NCBI RefSeq assembly: GCF_000003195.3
Contig: NC_012878.2
Location: 59,334,629 to 59,398,628 of the forward strand
Direction: 5' to 3'
Source: Sorghum bicolor
Taxonomy: Eukaryota > Streptophyta > Magnoliopsida > Poales > Poaceae
DNA: 64,000 nt
In this document: piece after piece, positions 22,601 to 33,257 of the stretch
How the letters are laid out: each line of letters begins with the position of its first letter
Numbering within the stretch: position 1 is the first letter of the stretch
The notes under the pieces: generated by a model
Databases searched by the model: none
What the model was told of the DNA's origin: nothing
The model's input: the letters and a program-made list of their open reading frames with translations, nothing else
Translations under genes and position numbers: made by a program

Positions 22601-25600
22601 ATGCAAAGGTTGTGAAAGTGATGACATCTATGCGTTTTTTCTCGTATTTTTCACAAGTCCTGATGTTTTGGTAGTGAATACAATTAGAAATAAATAAAAT
22701 GTCTAAGTTTCATAGGGTCTATGATGTAGCATTAAGCTCAGGTTTGAAATATCATCACAAAATCAGATCATATACCACCTATAGATTCACATTGTAGCAT
22801 CTTTCACTATTAGTATTCATGTTTGGAACCTTGAATCAGGTAATCTGACATGTCAGCTACAAAGCTTTCATGTCCTTTCTGTGTGGTTACATAAAGTGCG
22901 ATTTTTTTTTAATCTGGACAGTCGTGTGTTATGGGTCATGAAAATAAGATTAGATCGCATCCTATGCTAGTATTTTTTGGTCTATTCGGTTCCATGCAAT
23001 CCATTTTAAGCTTCATGAATTTGACAAAGATCATCAGTGAATAGAAACCTGCCTAGAGCAGTGAAGTTTAGTTTTAATAAACGAATGCTGGTGCACTGTA
23101 ATTTTCCACTGGCATTACATCCGGTTTTTATTTACTTTTTTCTCGAAGCAAATAGGCCCGAGTGTTTTTCATCAAGTTGCAAGTGTTGCAAAGAAAATTA
23201 ATCAATATTTTTTTCCTCGATGACACAGGAGACCTGCGTGTCATTTCATTAAGAAAAAGATTCGAATGGGAGAGGCTAGAGTCATCCCACCCAAGCAGAA
23301 CCCACATATTCCTAGGAAGCAAAAAGATTACAGACATGCCACAAACAAAATTAATACTAGTTTAATTAACATTTTTAGACTGAGTCCCAGTTAGTTCTGA
23401 AGACTGAACATTTTGTACTATAGTCTATATACATATTGCATCTTGCTTTCATTTCTTCCTTCAGTTCTAAAGTTAATTCTTTGTATTTTGTAACATATTC
23501 TAAGTATTCTATTATAGGTGGCACAAAGTGTTTTTGAAGCAGGTTTAAAGAGATTTATGCATGAGCCAGGATACATCCTTGAGTAAGTTTCATTGGCTCA
23601 TTGATAATTTTCCTGCCCAAAATATTCTTGTTGCTTCTCTCAAGCGATAGACAAAATCTATGATAAATTTTTGAAAGTCATCTCACTCCTTCCCTATGGC
23701 TCGCACTTCATGATACGTGGAGGAAGAAAACATCTCTCCCAATTTCTTTGTTCCATTCTGAACTAAAAACTAAAAAGAAAAGGAAGAAAAGGATTTATGG
23801 GGACTGTACTGCCTTTATATCTCTTAGTATATATTGTAGGAATAATTAAACGATTCCTTACTGTTAGGCAATAGAATATGCCGCAGCCCCCTACCATATG
23901 CTGCGGCATATCATTGCCATAATTAGCAGATGTAAATCAATCAGGGATAGCTGATTTAGTTACTATAATTAGAAGATGTAAATCACTGATTTAGTTACTA
24001 TAATTAGGAGATGTAAATCAGATGGGAATCACCCTTGCCTTGTAAAGGCCAGTCGGCCCTATATAATAGAAGGCGCCCCCTCCAATTGAGGTGTGGCCAA
24101 TTGCCCCAATCCTAATCTTCTACATGGTATCACGAGTTCAGGCCTTGATCTCGTTCTAATCTCGATCTCCTCCTGGGTGCCGACCTTCTCCTCCCCTTCC
24201 CATGGGAACCGAATCATCCCTCTCCTCTGCCACCAGCGGCAACCTCACCAGCGATGCTGCTCCTGCAATCTCCCCCTTCGCCACCATCAACATCAAGCTC
24301 CACGTCCCCATGACCCTTGAGTTGAAGCCCTCCAACTTCACCAAGTGGTCGACGGCATTCGTGGCCACATGTGGCAAGTTTGGGCTGCAGCATCACCTCG
24401 CCGCTGCCTCCACCTCGACTCCCGACGCGGCCTGGCTGCAGGCTGACTTCTGCGTCCGCGGCTGGATGTACAGCACCGTCTCCGATGCCGTCCTCAATCT
24501 CGCCATGACCGACGCCACGCAGACGGCGTGCGCCCTTTGGGCGGCCATCAGCGCGGTGTTCCAGGCGAACAAGGCTCCTCGCGCCATCTTCTTGAATCAC
24601 GAGTTCCACTCGATGACTCAAGGGGATCTGTCCATTGACGCCTACTGCGTTCGCATGAAGGAGAAGGCCGACGAACTCCACGACGTTGGGCAGCCCGTCT
24701 CTGAACCCAACCTCGTCCTCAACCTGCTGCGAGGGCTCAACGAGGTCTACTCCAATGTCGCCGACAACATCGCCGGGACACAGCCCCTCACCCTCGCTGC
24801 CGCCCGGCACCAGCTCCTCCTCAAAGAGCTGCGCCTGCAGAACGAGGAAAAGGTGCGCGCCGCCACCACCCTCTTGGCCGCTGCCTCCTCTCTTGGCGGT
24901 CACCAGCAGCAGCTGCTGCAGGGCGGCCGGCGCCCTAACACCAAGAAGGGTGACCAGCAGTCCTCCGGCGGCACCAGCACCAACAAGCGCGTTCCCTGGG
25001 GCTTCAACCCCTGGACCGGCGAACGTGTGGCCCCTGGAGAGCGTGTCACTCCTCCTGGACAGCGCCGCCAGGGCGGTTATGGCGTTCCTGGAGGTCCTGG
25101 TGGCCAGGCTGGGCGCAACTCGGGCATACTAGGGCCTCCCCCACAGGCCAACACCGCCTTCGCTCCGCTCCAGACCTCCTCCAGCGGCTCCAACACCTCC
25201 ACCAGCACCTGGGATGCAGCCGGCCTCATCGCTGCCCTGCAGAACATGCAACTGCAGGGCGACTGGATAGTTGACTCCGGCGCCTCCACACATATGTCCT
25301 CCTCGGCTGGTATGCTCACCCAACGTCTCCCCTCCTCCATCTCCTCAATAACAGTAGGTAATGGCACCAGTATTCCTGTCACGTCTAGAGGTCACTCCAT
25401 CCTTCCCACACCTACCACAAACTTCGCTCTTAATAATATTCTTGTTGCACCATCCATAGTCCGCAACCTGCTTTCTGTCCGTCAATTCACTCGTGACAAT
25501 AGCTGCTCCTTTGAATTTGACGCACATGGTTTTTCTGTTAAGGATCTCAGGACGGGACGCGTGATTCTCTGCTGTAACTGCGATGGGGACCTATACACCA

Positions 25601-28600
25601 TGCCTGCCTCCACAGCTGCCGCTCCACCTCATGCTCTCCTGGCTGCTTCGTCGACTCTGTGGCATCAACGTCTCGGCCATCCTGCACCCGCTGCTCTAGA
25701 GCGCCTAAATATATTGCATGCTGTTTCCTGTAATAAAGTAGACCACTCCCTATGTCACTCTTGTCAGATAGGCAAACATACGCGTCTACCTTTCAGTTCT
25801 TCGCAGTCCATAACTCATGCCCCTTTCGAACTTGTTCACTGTGATGTTTGGACTTCCCCCATCAACAGTTTGTCTGGTTTTTCATACTACTTGGTCTGTT
25901 TAGATGATTATAGCCACTACTGTTGGGTTTTTCCGCTCCGAAAAAAATCAGAGGTCCACCAACACTTAGTTGAACTTGCTGCGCTCGCCAAAACACAATT
26001 CAGCTTTCCCATAAAATGCTTTCAGGCTGATAACGGGACTGAATTCCTCAACACTGCCACCACCAAATTTTTCGCTGCTCAAGGCACTCACCTCTGCTAC
26101 TCCTGTCCCTACACATCATCCCAAAATGGCAAAGCTGAACGCATCATCCGCACCCTCAACAATTCCATTCGTACCATGCTGCTCCACGCCTCCCTGCCTC
26201 CCGCGTATTGGGCCGAGGGACTCCTGACAGCTTGCTACCTCCATAATAGGCGCCCATCCTCCTCCATTCAGCATGCCATTCCATATACTCGTCTGCATAA
26301 TCAGCCACCAACCTATAACCATCTGCGTGTTTTTGGGTGTCTCTGTTACCCCAACATGCAAGCAACCTCTAAACATAAGCTCGCCCCTCGCTCCACGGCA
26401 TGCATCTTCCTCGGATATCCCCCCACACACAAAGGTTACCGCTGCCTCGACCTATCAACACGCCGCATCATCATCTCTCGCCATGTTATATTCGATGAGA
26501 CCACTTTTCCCTTTGCAGCCACCTCAGACGCCTCCTCCTCCGCATCTCACGACTTTCTCCTCGACGACGATATGGTTTCGGTGCCTTGCTCTACTGTTGT
26601 TGCAGGTGGGACTTCCTCTTCTACGCCCGTGGTTACTCCATCCCCCTCGGATGTTGAGCAACCACCCTCCGACGTTGCGGCATCACATGGATCGCCTCCT
26701 TTGACACCAGGCGGGCGTGGTCACGTGCCCCCGCCTGGACCCAGCGCGGTTCCCTTTCCACGGGTCTACGTCCGCCGCCCCCGCCTCGAGCCGTCCGGAG
26801 AAGCGGCTGCCCCGACAGTCCCTCCTGACGCCCCGGCGCCACCGACGGTGCCCTCACCGGCACCGGCAGCCTCTACTGCTCCGCCGCCACCGCAACCACG
26901 TGTTACCCGTACCATGACGACTGCCATCCCTCGCGTCAGCTATGAAGGGCTGGCGGCCACCACATCTTCCTCACCATCGTCGATCCCAACGAACTACCGC
27001 AGCGCTCTGGCCGACGCCAACTGGCGTGCTGCGATGATGGATGAGTACCAGGCCCTCGTCGACAACAACACCTGGCAGCTCGTTCCGCGTCCCCCTGGCG
27101 CCAACATCGTGACGGGGAAGTGGATCTTCCGGCACAAGTTCCATGCCGATGGGTCCCTCGCTCGCCACAAGGCTCGCTGGGTTGTCCGAGGCTTCTCCCA
27201 GCGCGAAGGCGTCGACTACGACGAGACTTTCAGCCCGGTTGTCAAACCGGCCACCATACGATCTGTACTCAGCATCGCCGCATCCCGTGCCTGGCCGATT
27301 CACCAGCTAGACGTGAAGAACGCCTTTCTTCACGGCCACCTCGAGGAGACCGTTTACTGTCAGCAGCCGCCAGGATTCGTCGACCCTGGCGCTCCAGATC
27401 ACGTCTGCCGTCTGCTGAAGTCCTTGTATGGACTGAAGCAAGCTCCGCGGGCTTGGTACCAGCGCTTCGCCACCTTCATCCGGCAGCTCGGCTTCGTCGC
27501 CTCCACCTCCGACACGTCCCTTTTCATATTACGAGAAGGGACGAGCCTCGCCTACCTACTGCTGTACGTCGACGACATCGTCCTCACCACTTCGTCCTCG
27601 GCGCTCCTTCAGCGCATTATGGCTCGGCTGAGCTCCGAGTTCGCCATGACAGATCTTGGCGCCCTCCACCACTTCCTCGGCATCGCTGTCACATGCTCCT
27701 CCGATGGCCTCTTCCTCTCCCAGCGACAGTACGCCGTCGAGCTTCTTCAGCGTGCGGGCATGGCTGAGTGTCATCCGACATCGACACCTGTTGACACTCA
27801 TGCCAAGCTATCCGCGAGCGACGGGGTTCTACTGTCAGAGAAGGACGCATCTGAGTACAGGAGCTTGGCGGGGGCTCTCCAGTACCTGACGTTGACTCGT
27901 CCTGATCTGGCTTATGCTGTTCAACAGGTGTGCCTCTTCATGCTCGCCCCACGCGAGCCTCACCGTGCGCTCATCAAGCGCATCCTACGCTTCGTCCAGG
28001 GGACTCTCTCCTCGGGTCTTCACATTGGCACCGGCTCCGTCGACAAGCTGACTGCCTACTCTGATGCTGACTGGGCAGGCTGTCCAGACTCTCGACGATC
28101 CACCTCCGGCTTCTGTGTCTATCTCGGCGACAATCTGGTTTCCTGGTCCTCCAAGCGCCAGACCACGGTGTCCCGTTCTAGCGCAGAGGCAGAATATCGG
28201 GCTGTGGCTCACGTTGTGGCTGAATGATGCTGGCTTCGACAGTTACTCCAGGAGCTCCATATTCAGCTGCCCTCCGCCACCGTTGTCTTTTGCGACAACA
28301 TCAGTGCCGTCTACATGACAGCCAACCCCGTCCACCACAAGCGAACGAAGCACATTGAGATCGACATTCACTTCGTCCGCGAGAAGGTGGCCCTTGGTGA
28401 AATTCGGGTTCTCCATGTACCCTCCTCTCATCAGTTCGCTGACATCATGACTAAAGGGCTTCCGACAGCACTCTTTCGAGAGTTTCGATCCAGCCTTTGC
28501 GTCCGGGAGCCTCCCGCTGCGACTGCGGGCGGGTGTTAGGCAATAGAATATGCCGCAGCCCCCTACCATATGCTGCGGCATATCATTGCCATAATTAGCA

Positions 28601-31600
28601 GATGTAAATCAATCAGCGATAGCTGATTTAGTTACTATAATTAGAAGATGTAAATCACTGATTTAGTTACTATAATTAGGAGATGTAAATCAGATGTAAA
28701 TCAAGGGAATCACCCTTGCCTTGTAAAGGCCAGTCGGCCCTATATAATAGAAGGCGCCCCCTCCAATTGAGGTGTGGCCAATTGCCCCAATCCTAATCTT
28801 CTACACTTACAACAGTATGGCACATTTACGTCCTCACAAATAATGATCCTTGTAGTCATAACCGTAGAATAGATCCTTATCGAAATGCATACATTTGGTT
28901 CATACGCAATTGGTATGGTAAGAATAGATGAACTGTGTTTTAAACTGCTTGGTCTACTTATGAATATTTGTGCCATCTTATATTTGTTTATTGGCGATTG
29001 AGAAGGGTTCACACTTGCTGTCACGTTATAGTAAAATATAAGTCAATTCGGTTTGGTGCATTATTGAAACTGATGCTATTATTCAGATATGCAGACTTCC
29101 TGTGTCGTTTAAATGACGACAGAAATGTACGTGCTTTATTTGAGAGGGCACTGAGCTTACTTCCACCTGAGGAATCCACAGAGGTAAGACTTCTATTGTA
29201 CTTCCTTCTTTCAGCATTACTTTGCATTTTCCGTGATCTTAATCAGCACTGAGGTCTGCTTTGACAGTAGCAATAGCAACAGTAGATCATAATTTGACTA
29301 TTTTCCACCTTTTTTTTGGAATCCTTAGTTGATTTGGGAACTATGTAGTCATGTTCTTGGATATTTGTTAGAGGTGCAAAATGCAAATAGATAGGTATGG
29401 TACCGTACAAGGTAGTTAACATTTGTCTGTAATTATCGAATGCATTCATCTACCTCTGTTATCTGAACTAATGGATGTCTCTATTCTCATGTAGGTATGG
29501 AGACGATTTGCCCAATTTGAGCAGATCTACGGGGATTTATCAAGCATGCTTAAGGTACAAGGCTCTAAATTAGTTTTGTAATCACGCAGAGTGCATTTTA
29601 AGCTTGTCATGCCAATGAAAGATGCTATTTTTTTGGAGTACATGCTTGATAAAATTGATTTGTTCTCTGTATCTGTGATTTGGGTGTACCATCAGTGGTG
29701 TACCTTATTGACATTGTAAGTGTCCCGAAAATGAATTGCATTAGAACCATATTAACCATTTGTAGTTTATGAAAAAGTGTTGGACAGGTACAGTAGAGAA
29801 CTTTTTTTTTAAACGGCGGTACAGTAGAGAACATTAATTCTTATTGTATGGTTCAATTAGCCTTTCGCTCTTTACTTTTTCCAAACTGTTACAGGATCAG
29901 TTGCACTTTTGTTGCAAAGTATGTGTTTGTGTGTTTCATACTGCTTTCTCAATAACATTTCCACTTCCTTCTCATCTCAGTGTTCCCTTCTGACTTCTGA
30001 TCTCCTTTTTACAGCTTTTTTCTTCATGTTTGTGACTCTTATAAGTATTTTCATATTTTCCCTGGAGAACTACAATTTTTACATGTATTATATGTAAAAT
30101 TTGTGTTTTCCTCAGGTTGAACAAAGAAGGAAAGAGGCTCTTTCTAGGACATCAGAAGATGTCCTATCTGCATCGGAAAACACTCTTCATGACATAGTTT
30201 CTCGATACAGTTATATGGATCTTTGGCCATGCTCATCAAAAGAATTGGATTATCTAGCGAGACAAGAGGTCTGCACTATCCAACTTTATACATTAAGCTC
30301 GTGTGATCTATTCATATGTGATTGTGTTTGAGTTCCTGTGCAACAGTGAAGTTAGCGTGCTAAATGACCTAATTAAGCTATCTGCTTTCAAGTCTGAGCT
30401 CCGGGTTAAATTTAAACCACAAGCTAAACTATCTAAGTAAATATTTTACTGATCTTCCCAAGTCAGATGTGCAATCTTTAAAAGATGTGAGCACTGAGTG
30501 AAATCTGTCTGTTTGGATTAAGTTCTTGATAAAAACTTAAATTTAAAAGTTTGCCTAGAGTATTTGTATTTGTGGCCTCAGCAGTGATTCTGCAAGCTTC
30601 TTGCAACAATCAGATGGTACAGACTAGTAAATCCAGGTGATAGATTTCATGTGCTTCCATAAATAGAAAAAATATTAGTGTATATTTCATATACCAATAA
30701 TATGATACAACATGGATGTGACCCTTAATTTTTTTGTTAATTTGGTTAAGAAAGGTAGTATGTTTTCCTGCTTGATATTTTTGGTGCAGTTTTTTACAGA
30801 GTTACTGATTGGTTATTTGGTTTCCATGGGGAAGCCTCACGCTTAACATGGTCTATTTGGAACCACCATAACAGATGTGTGTTTGATGGGATTCAACCTA
30901 GTCTTAATAGGGTTTTAGCTGTAGTTAAGGACGAACTATCTGGAGTCTGGCCAGAGCTTCCCATCTCCTTGCTCTAGAGCCAGCCAATGGGTGAGTTCTC
31001 ATGCTAGTGGTCGAGGGTCAGGTCTTTGTCTAGAAAGAGACGGATTGTGCCTTTTGAAGTGTGTTGGGGGTGCGTGTGGTGTTGTAAGGGGTTTCTAAAC
31101 CCTCGTATTTCTTCTTAATATAATGATGCACAGCTGTCCTTTGTGTTTGAGAAAAAGAAATTAATTTTACTATTGCAGTGGCTATCGAAAAACATTTTTA
31201 AGAAGGTTGACAAATCAGCTATGCTAAATAGCAGTAGCATGCTAGGTAAGCCGCTTACCTATGGTGGATGTCTTAAATAAACATGATATACGGTAAAGTT
31301 GCTGAGTGTGTTTACTATCTCTGGTTCAGACAAAGGTGCTGCAGGATTTAGTGCGAGTGCAAGGTTACTACCACAATCTGCCAAAGTTGTTCGTCCTGAG
31401 ACTTCTCAAATGATCATTTATGATCCAAGACAGATGAAAGGTATTTGTATGGAAGAATTTCACAGTATTCCAAAATTTCACGTTTGAGCTCATTTCTTGA
31501 CTGATAAGCAGGACCCAATTCATTTTTGTGTTTTAGATATATCTAGCCATTTTATTTGCAGCCTAGGAAGGGGAAGGGGAAGGGGATGGGAAAGGGGAAG

Positions 31601-32388
31601 GAGAATTCAGTTTGTGGTATAATTGGTCATGGGGCATTGTGTTTAGTTTCCCCCTTGGCTGACAAGCAGAGTGGAAAATCACTGTGGATTCTTGGACAGG
31701 CCCAGAGTTTGCAGCAACTAGCAGTGGGTACACGAAGGAGGTTGAAGACATGCTCAAAGTGCTATCACCGATGATGGTGTCCTTTATTAAGAATTTGCCT
31801 GCTATTGAAGGTATTCACCCCTCTCGCTTCCGGCACATAATTGACATGGGCCGTTGATTGAATGGTCAGTTTTGAGTTGATGCTGAAAAATATGAGCATC
31901 TTGGCAGGACCATCACCGGATATTGATGTGGTGCTCAGCGTGCTGCTGCAGAGCACATTGCCAGTTGCACAGAGTGCTGGGAAAGCAGGTGGCGTGAGTG
32001 AGCTCTCAGGCATTGGAAAAGCAGGACTAAACCAGAATGGATCTGTTCATAGACCTCCAAGGGAGAGAAGGAAGGACGTGGAAAGTAAGTAATACTATAT
32101 CTCTGTTGCTGTTTCTGTCGGTGTGATAAAATGGAACATGAGGTAATCTAAATATGATATGCAACGGAATGGAACACAGGGCAAGGGGTGCAGGAGGAAG
32201 AGGATGCGTCAACGGTGCAGAGTAGGGCAGCTGTGCCACGAGACATCTTCAGGCTTCGACAGATTCAGAGGAGCCGTGGCCTGGGGGTGGGCGCTGCTGC
32301 CGCCGCTTCACAGTCTGGGTCCTCGGCATTTTCCTTCTCGGGCGGTGGAAGCGCCTTCTCTGGGGATCACTCAGCCAGCACAGATTAG
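16650..32388 (+). CDS. CSTF77: Cleavage stimulation factor subunit 77 (CstF-77)
   Basis: Scaffold subunit of the CstF complex, which binds the GU-rich element during mRNA 3'-end cleavage and polyadenylation in the nucleus. 23 coding exons join in phase to 750 residues (Arabidopsis CSTF77 is about 730): 16650-16661, 16795-16878, 16955-17017, 17097-17206, 17328-17428, 17517-17578, 17679-17819, 18027-18155, 19003-19049, 20129-20192, 20726-20846, 22168-22226, 22317-22385, 22468-22608, 23518-23582, 29087-29183, 29495-29554, 30116-30268, 31179-31245, 31330-31440, 31700-31810, 31908-32084, 32180-32388. HAT repeats fill about residues 30-520 (KYWKQYVEAY, QLWKDYENFE, IWYDYAMWHAK, KYFLDARKSPSCTYH). A conserved C-terminal part follows (SRYSYMDLWPCSS; PRDIFRLRQIQRSRG). 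Intron 1 uses a GC donor. Intron 15 holds a 4.9-kb copia element. Convergent with the HDT gene. Confidence 0.96.
16695..16732. repeat. (CTCC/TCCC)n microsatellite in CSTF77 intron 1
   Basis: A run of seven or so CTCC tetramers within the 133-bp first intron (16662-16794), just downstream of the GC donor. The pyrimidine-rich tract is likely length-variable. Confidence 0.8.
18134..18235. repeat. 50-bp tandem duplication over the exon 8 donor of CSTF77
   Basis: The sequence from cccctacaggctcttac through the donor aag|gtaaacc to ttaggtcctaacgttg is repeated 50 bp downstream with few changes (second donor aag|gtaagcc after 18205). The first donor keeps the reading frame with exon 9; the second would add 50 nt and shift it. 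Confidence 0.85.
19170..19253 (+). repeat. LINE 3'-end fragment in CSTF77 intron 9
   Basis: Ends ttcttcttaatataatga, cgcagctctcctgcgtg, then an A-run, the characteristic 3' tail of grass L1-type LINEs. A related tail is at about 31105-31160. Confidence 0.5.
19316..19818. mobile_element. foldback (long terminal inverted repeat) element in CSTF77 intron 9
   Basis: Inverted arms of about 110-120 bp: left ggaaaaagtctacataac, then ccccctgaactataaaacc and ttaacccctttta; right gives the exact reverse order ending gttatgtagtctttttcc. The non-coding centre is GC-richer. Flanks are T-runs, so the target duplication is not readable. Long arms suggest a MULE-type MITE, which is an inference. Confidence 0.65.
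20847..22167. other. CSTF77 intron 11 (1.3 kb)
   Basis: No transposon ends or RNA gene recognised. It contains a poly-G run of about 16 at 21157-21173, which may be hard to sequence and error-prone. Confidence 0.5.
23195..23365 (-). repeat. LINE 3'-end fragment, antisense, in CSTF77 intron 14
   Basis: On the - strand it reads ...cttaatgaaatgacacg, caggtctcctgtgtcatc, then a purine run ending in A, like grass LINE tails. No coding part is kept. Confidence 0.4.
23862..24124 (+). repeat. 5' LTR of copia element 1
   Basis: 263 bp, starts TGTTAGGCAATAG and ends CTTCTACA. A TATA-like tatataata is at about 24060. It contains internal repeats (gatttagttactataatta twice). Confidence 0.93.
24202..28539 (+). 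pseudogene. copia element 1 gag-pol, one in-frame stop
   Basis: A single frame from ATG 24202 encodes gag, then protease (WIVDSGAS near residue 355), integrase (zinc motif starting at LWHQRLGH near 486; DDE residues in HCDVWTS, DNGTEF and an E in GKAERI), reverse transcriptase (FLHGHL; YVDDIVL near 1122) and RNase H (SDADWAG near 1287; SSAEAEYRA). The domain order PR-INT-RT-RH defines Ty1-copia. A TGA at 28225-28227 interrupts RNase H just after AEAEY; beyond it the frame stays open to 28539 and carries the last RNase H motifs (CDNISAVYMTANP). Gag has no CCHC zinc knuckle and instead a Gln/Gly/Pro-rich segment with FNPWTGERV. Confidence 0.92.
28534..28805 (+). repeat. 3' LTR of copia element 1
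   Basis: 272 bp, matching the 5' LTR except for one base (gg to gc near the middle) and 9 extra bases from a repeated atgtaaatc. TSD copy CTTAC follows at 28806-28810. Confidence 0.93.
30810..31165 (+). pseudogene. 5'-truncated LINE in CSTF77 intron 18
   Basis: Translation TWSIWNHHNRCVFDG plus following residues matches the C-terminal end of LINE ORF2. It ends ttcttcttaatataatga followed by gcacagctgtcc and an A-rich tail. Sense to CSTF77, dead. Confidence 0.65.
31441..31699 (+). other. CSTF77 intron 20
   Basis: Carries a purine-rich ggaaggggaagggg stretch at 31565-31602 that looks exonic but does not fit the protein. The conserved continuation starts at 31700 (GPEFAAT). Confidence 0.5.
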
Positions 32389-33257
32389 TAGTTTATCTAT
32401 GGTGGAATATATCAGCTGTATCATTATTTAGCATCTGCATTTCAGAATTTACATTATTGTAGGGTGAAACTGTTGGTGCTAAGCTTTGTGATAGAATGGA
32501 CACCTGTGAGTAGATCGTAAAGTCTGATGTGCTGTTTCTTCTAACTGTTGGTCCTGGGGCGGTGCTGATGATGCCGAGGATGATGAATGAATGAAAGCAC
32601 AATCAAAGAGAACTTGTCCAGTTGCTTTTCGTTTGGTCTTGCTCGCCAGAGAATCATTTATGGGTTTTTGGGTAGCCTGCGTAAGCAAGGCGTTTGATTT
32701 GTTTTGCTCCTAGTGCTAATAAGCTAGGTTAAGAATCATCAGGCTTTAACTTGATGGATCGATGGATTGGGACTTGGGAGGGAGACAAGTGGAACTCATT
32801 TATACATTAGTTGTAGCCTCGCTGACTATGGAAAGGCGACCGAGCTTATCTGCCATTTCTCGGTGACTTATCAGCCAAATAGGCTATAAGCAAAGCGCTC
32901 GATGACATGAATAACATCTAGAACCAGGTGTTTTCCCTTTGTTTGTTTGGCCGTTCTGTTGTAGTAAAAGCTGCAGTCAGTTAGTCTAGTTAACAGATTA
33001 TGAGCTAGGTAGGTTCTATTTCCAGTCCCAGGGCGACCATGCCCGGGTGGCGTCGAGAGAAGAGAACGAAGCAGTGGGAATTGATACTCGCAGCACAACA
33101 ATCGAATGCACATTGAACACTACCAGCTGGACAGCCCAAAATATTAAACTTCACACACCAGCCTTGTTTTGCTGAGTCAGTCAAATAGCAACTAGTCTCT
33201 AATCTCTAAACAAAATAAGTTTGACGTCGTCTTTGAGGGCTCGATTGGACCTGTGAC
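32389..33257. other. shared 3' region of convergent CSTF77 and HDT
   Basis: 870 bp between the two stop codons. It must hold both 3' UTRs; no separate gene seen. No single poly(A) signal could be assigned with confidence. Confidence 0.5.

Larger units (their letters stand above)
23862..28805 (+). mobile_element. Ty1-copia LTR retrotransposon 1, in CSTF77 intron 15
   Basis: Full-length element of 4944 bp with TG...CA LTRs (23862-24124 and 28534-28805) and a 5-bp target duplication CTTAC at 23857-23861 and 28806-28810. A primer-binding site tggtatcacgag lies right after the 5' LTR (initiator tRNA-Met type). A G-rich tract (gcgggcggg) precedes the 3' LTR. It inserted in the sense direction of CSTF77. 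The LTRs differ by one substitution and one 9-bp indel, so the insertion is recent. Confidence 0.95.

Noticed and set aside
31556..31774. Purine-rich stretch (GKGKGMGKGKEN) as a CSTF77 exon
   Set aside because: Not conserved in the family; the conserved continuation GPEFAAT starts at 31700 with a good acceptor and the right phase.
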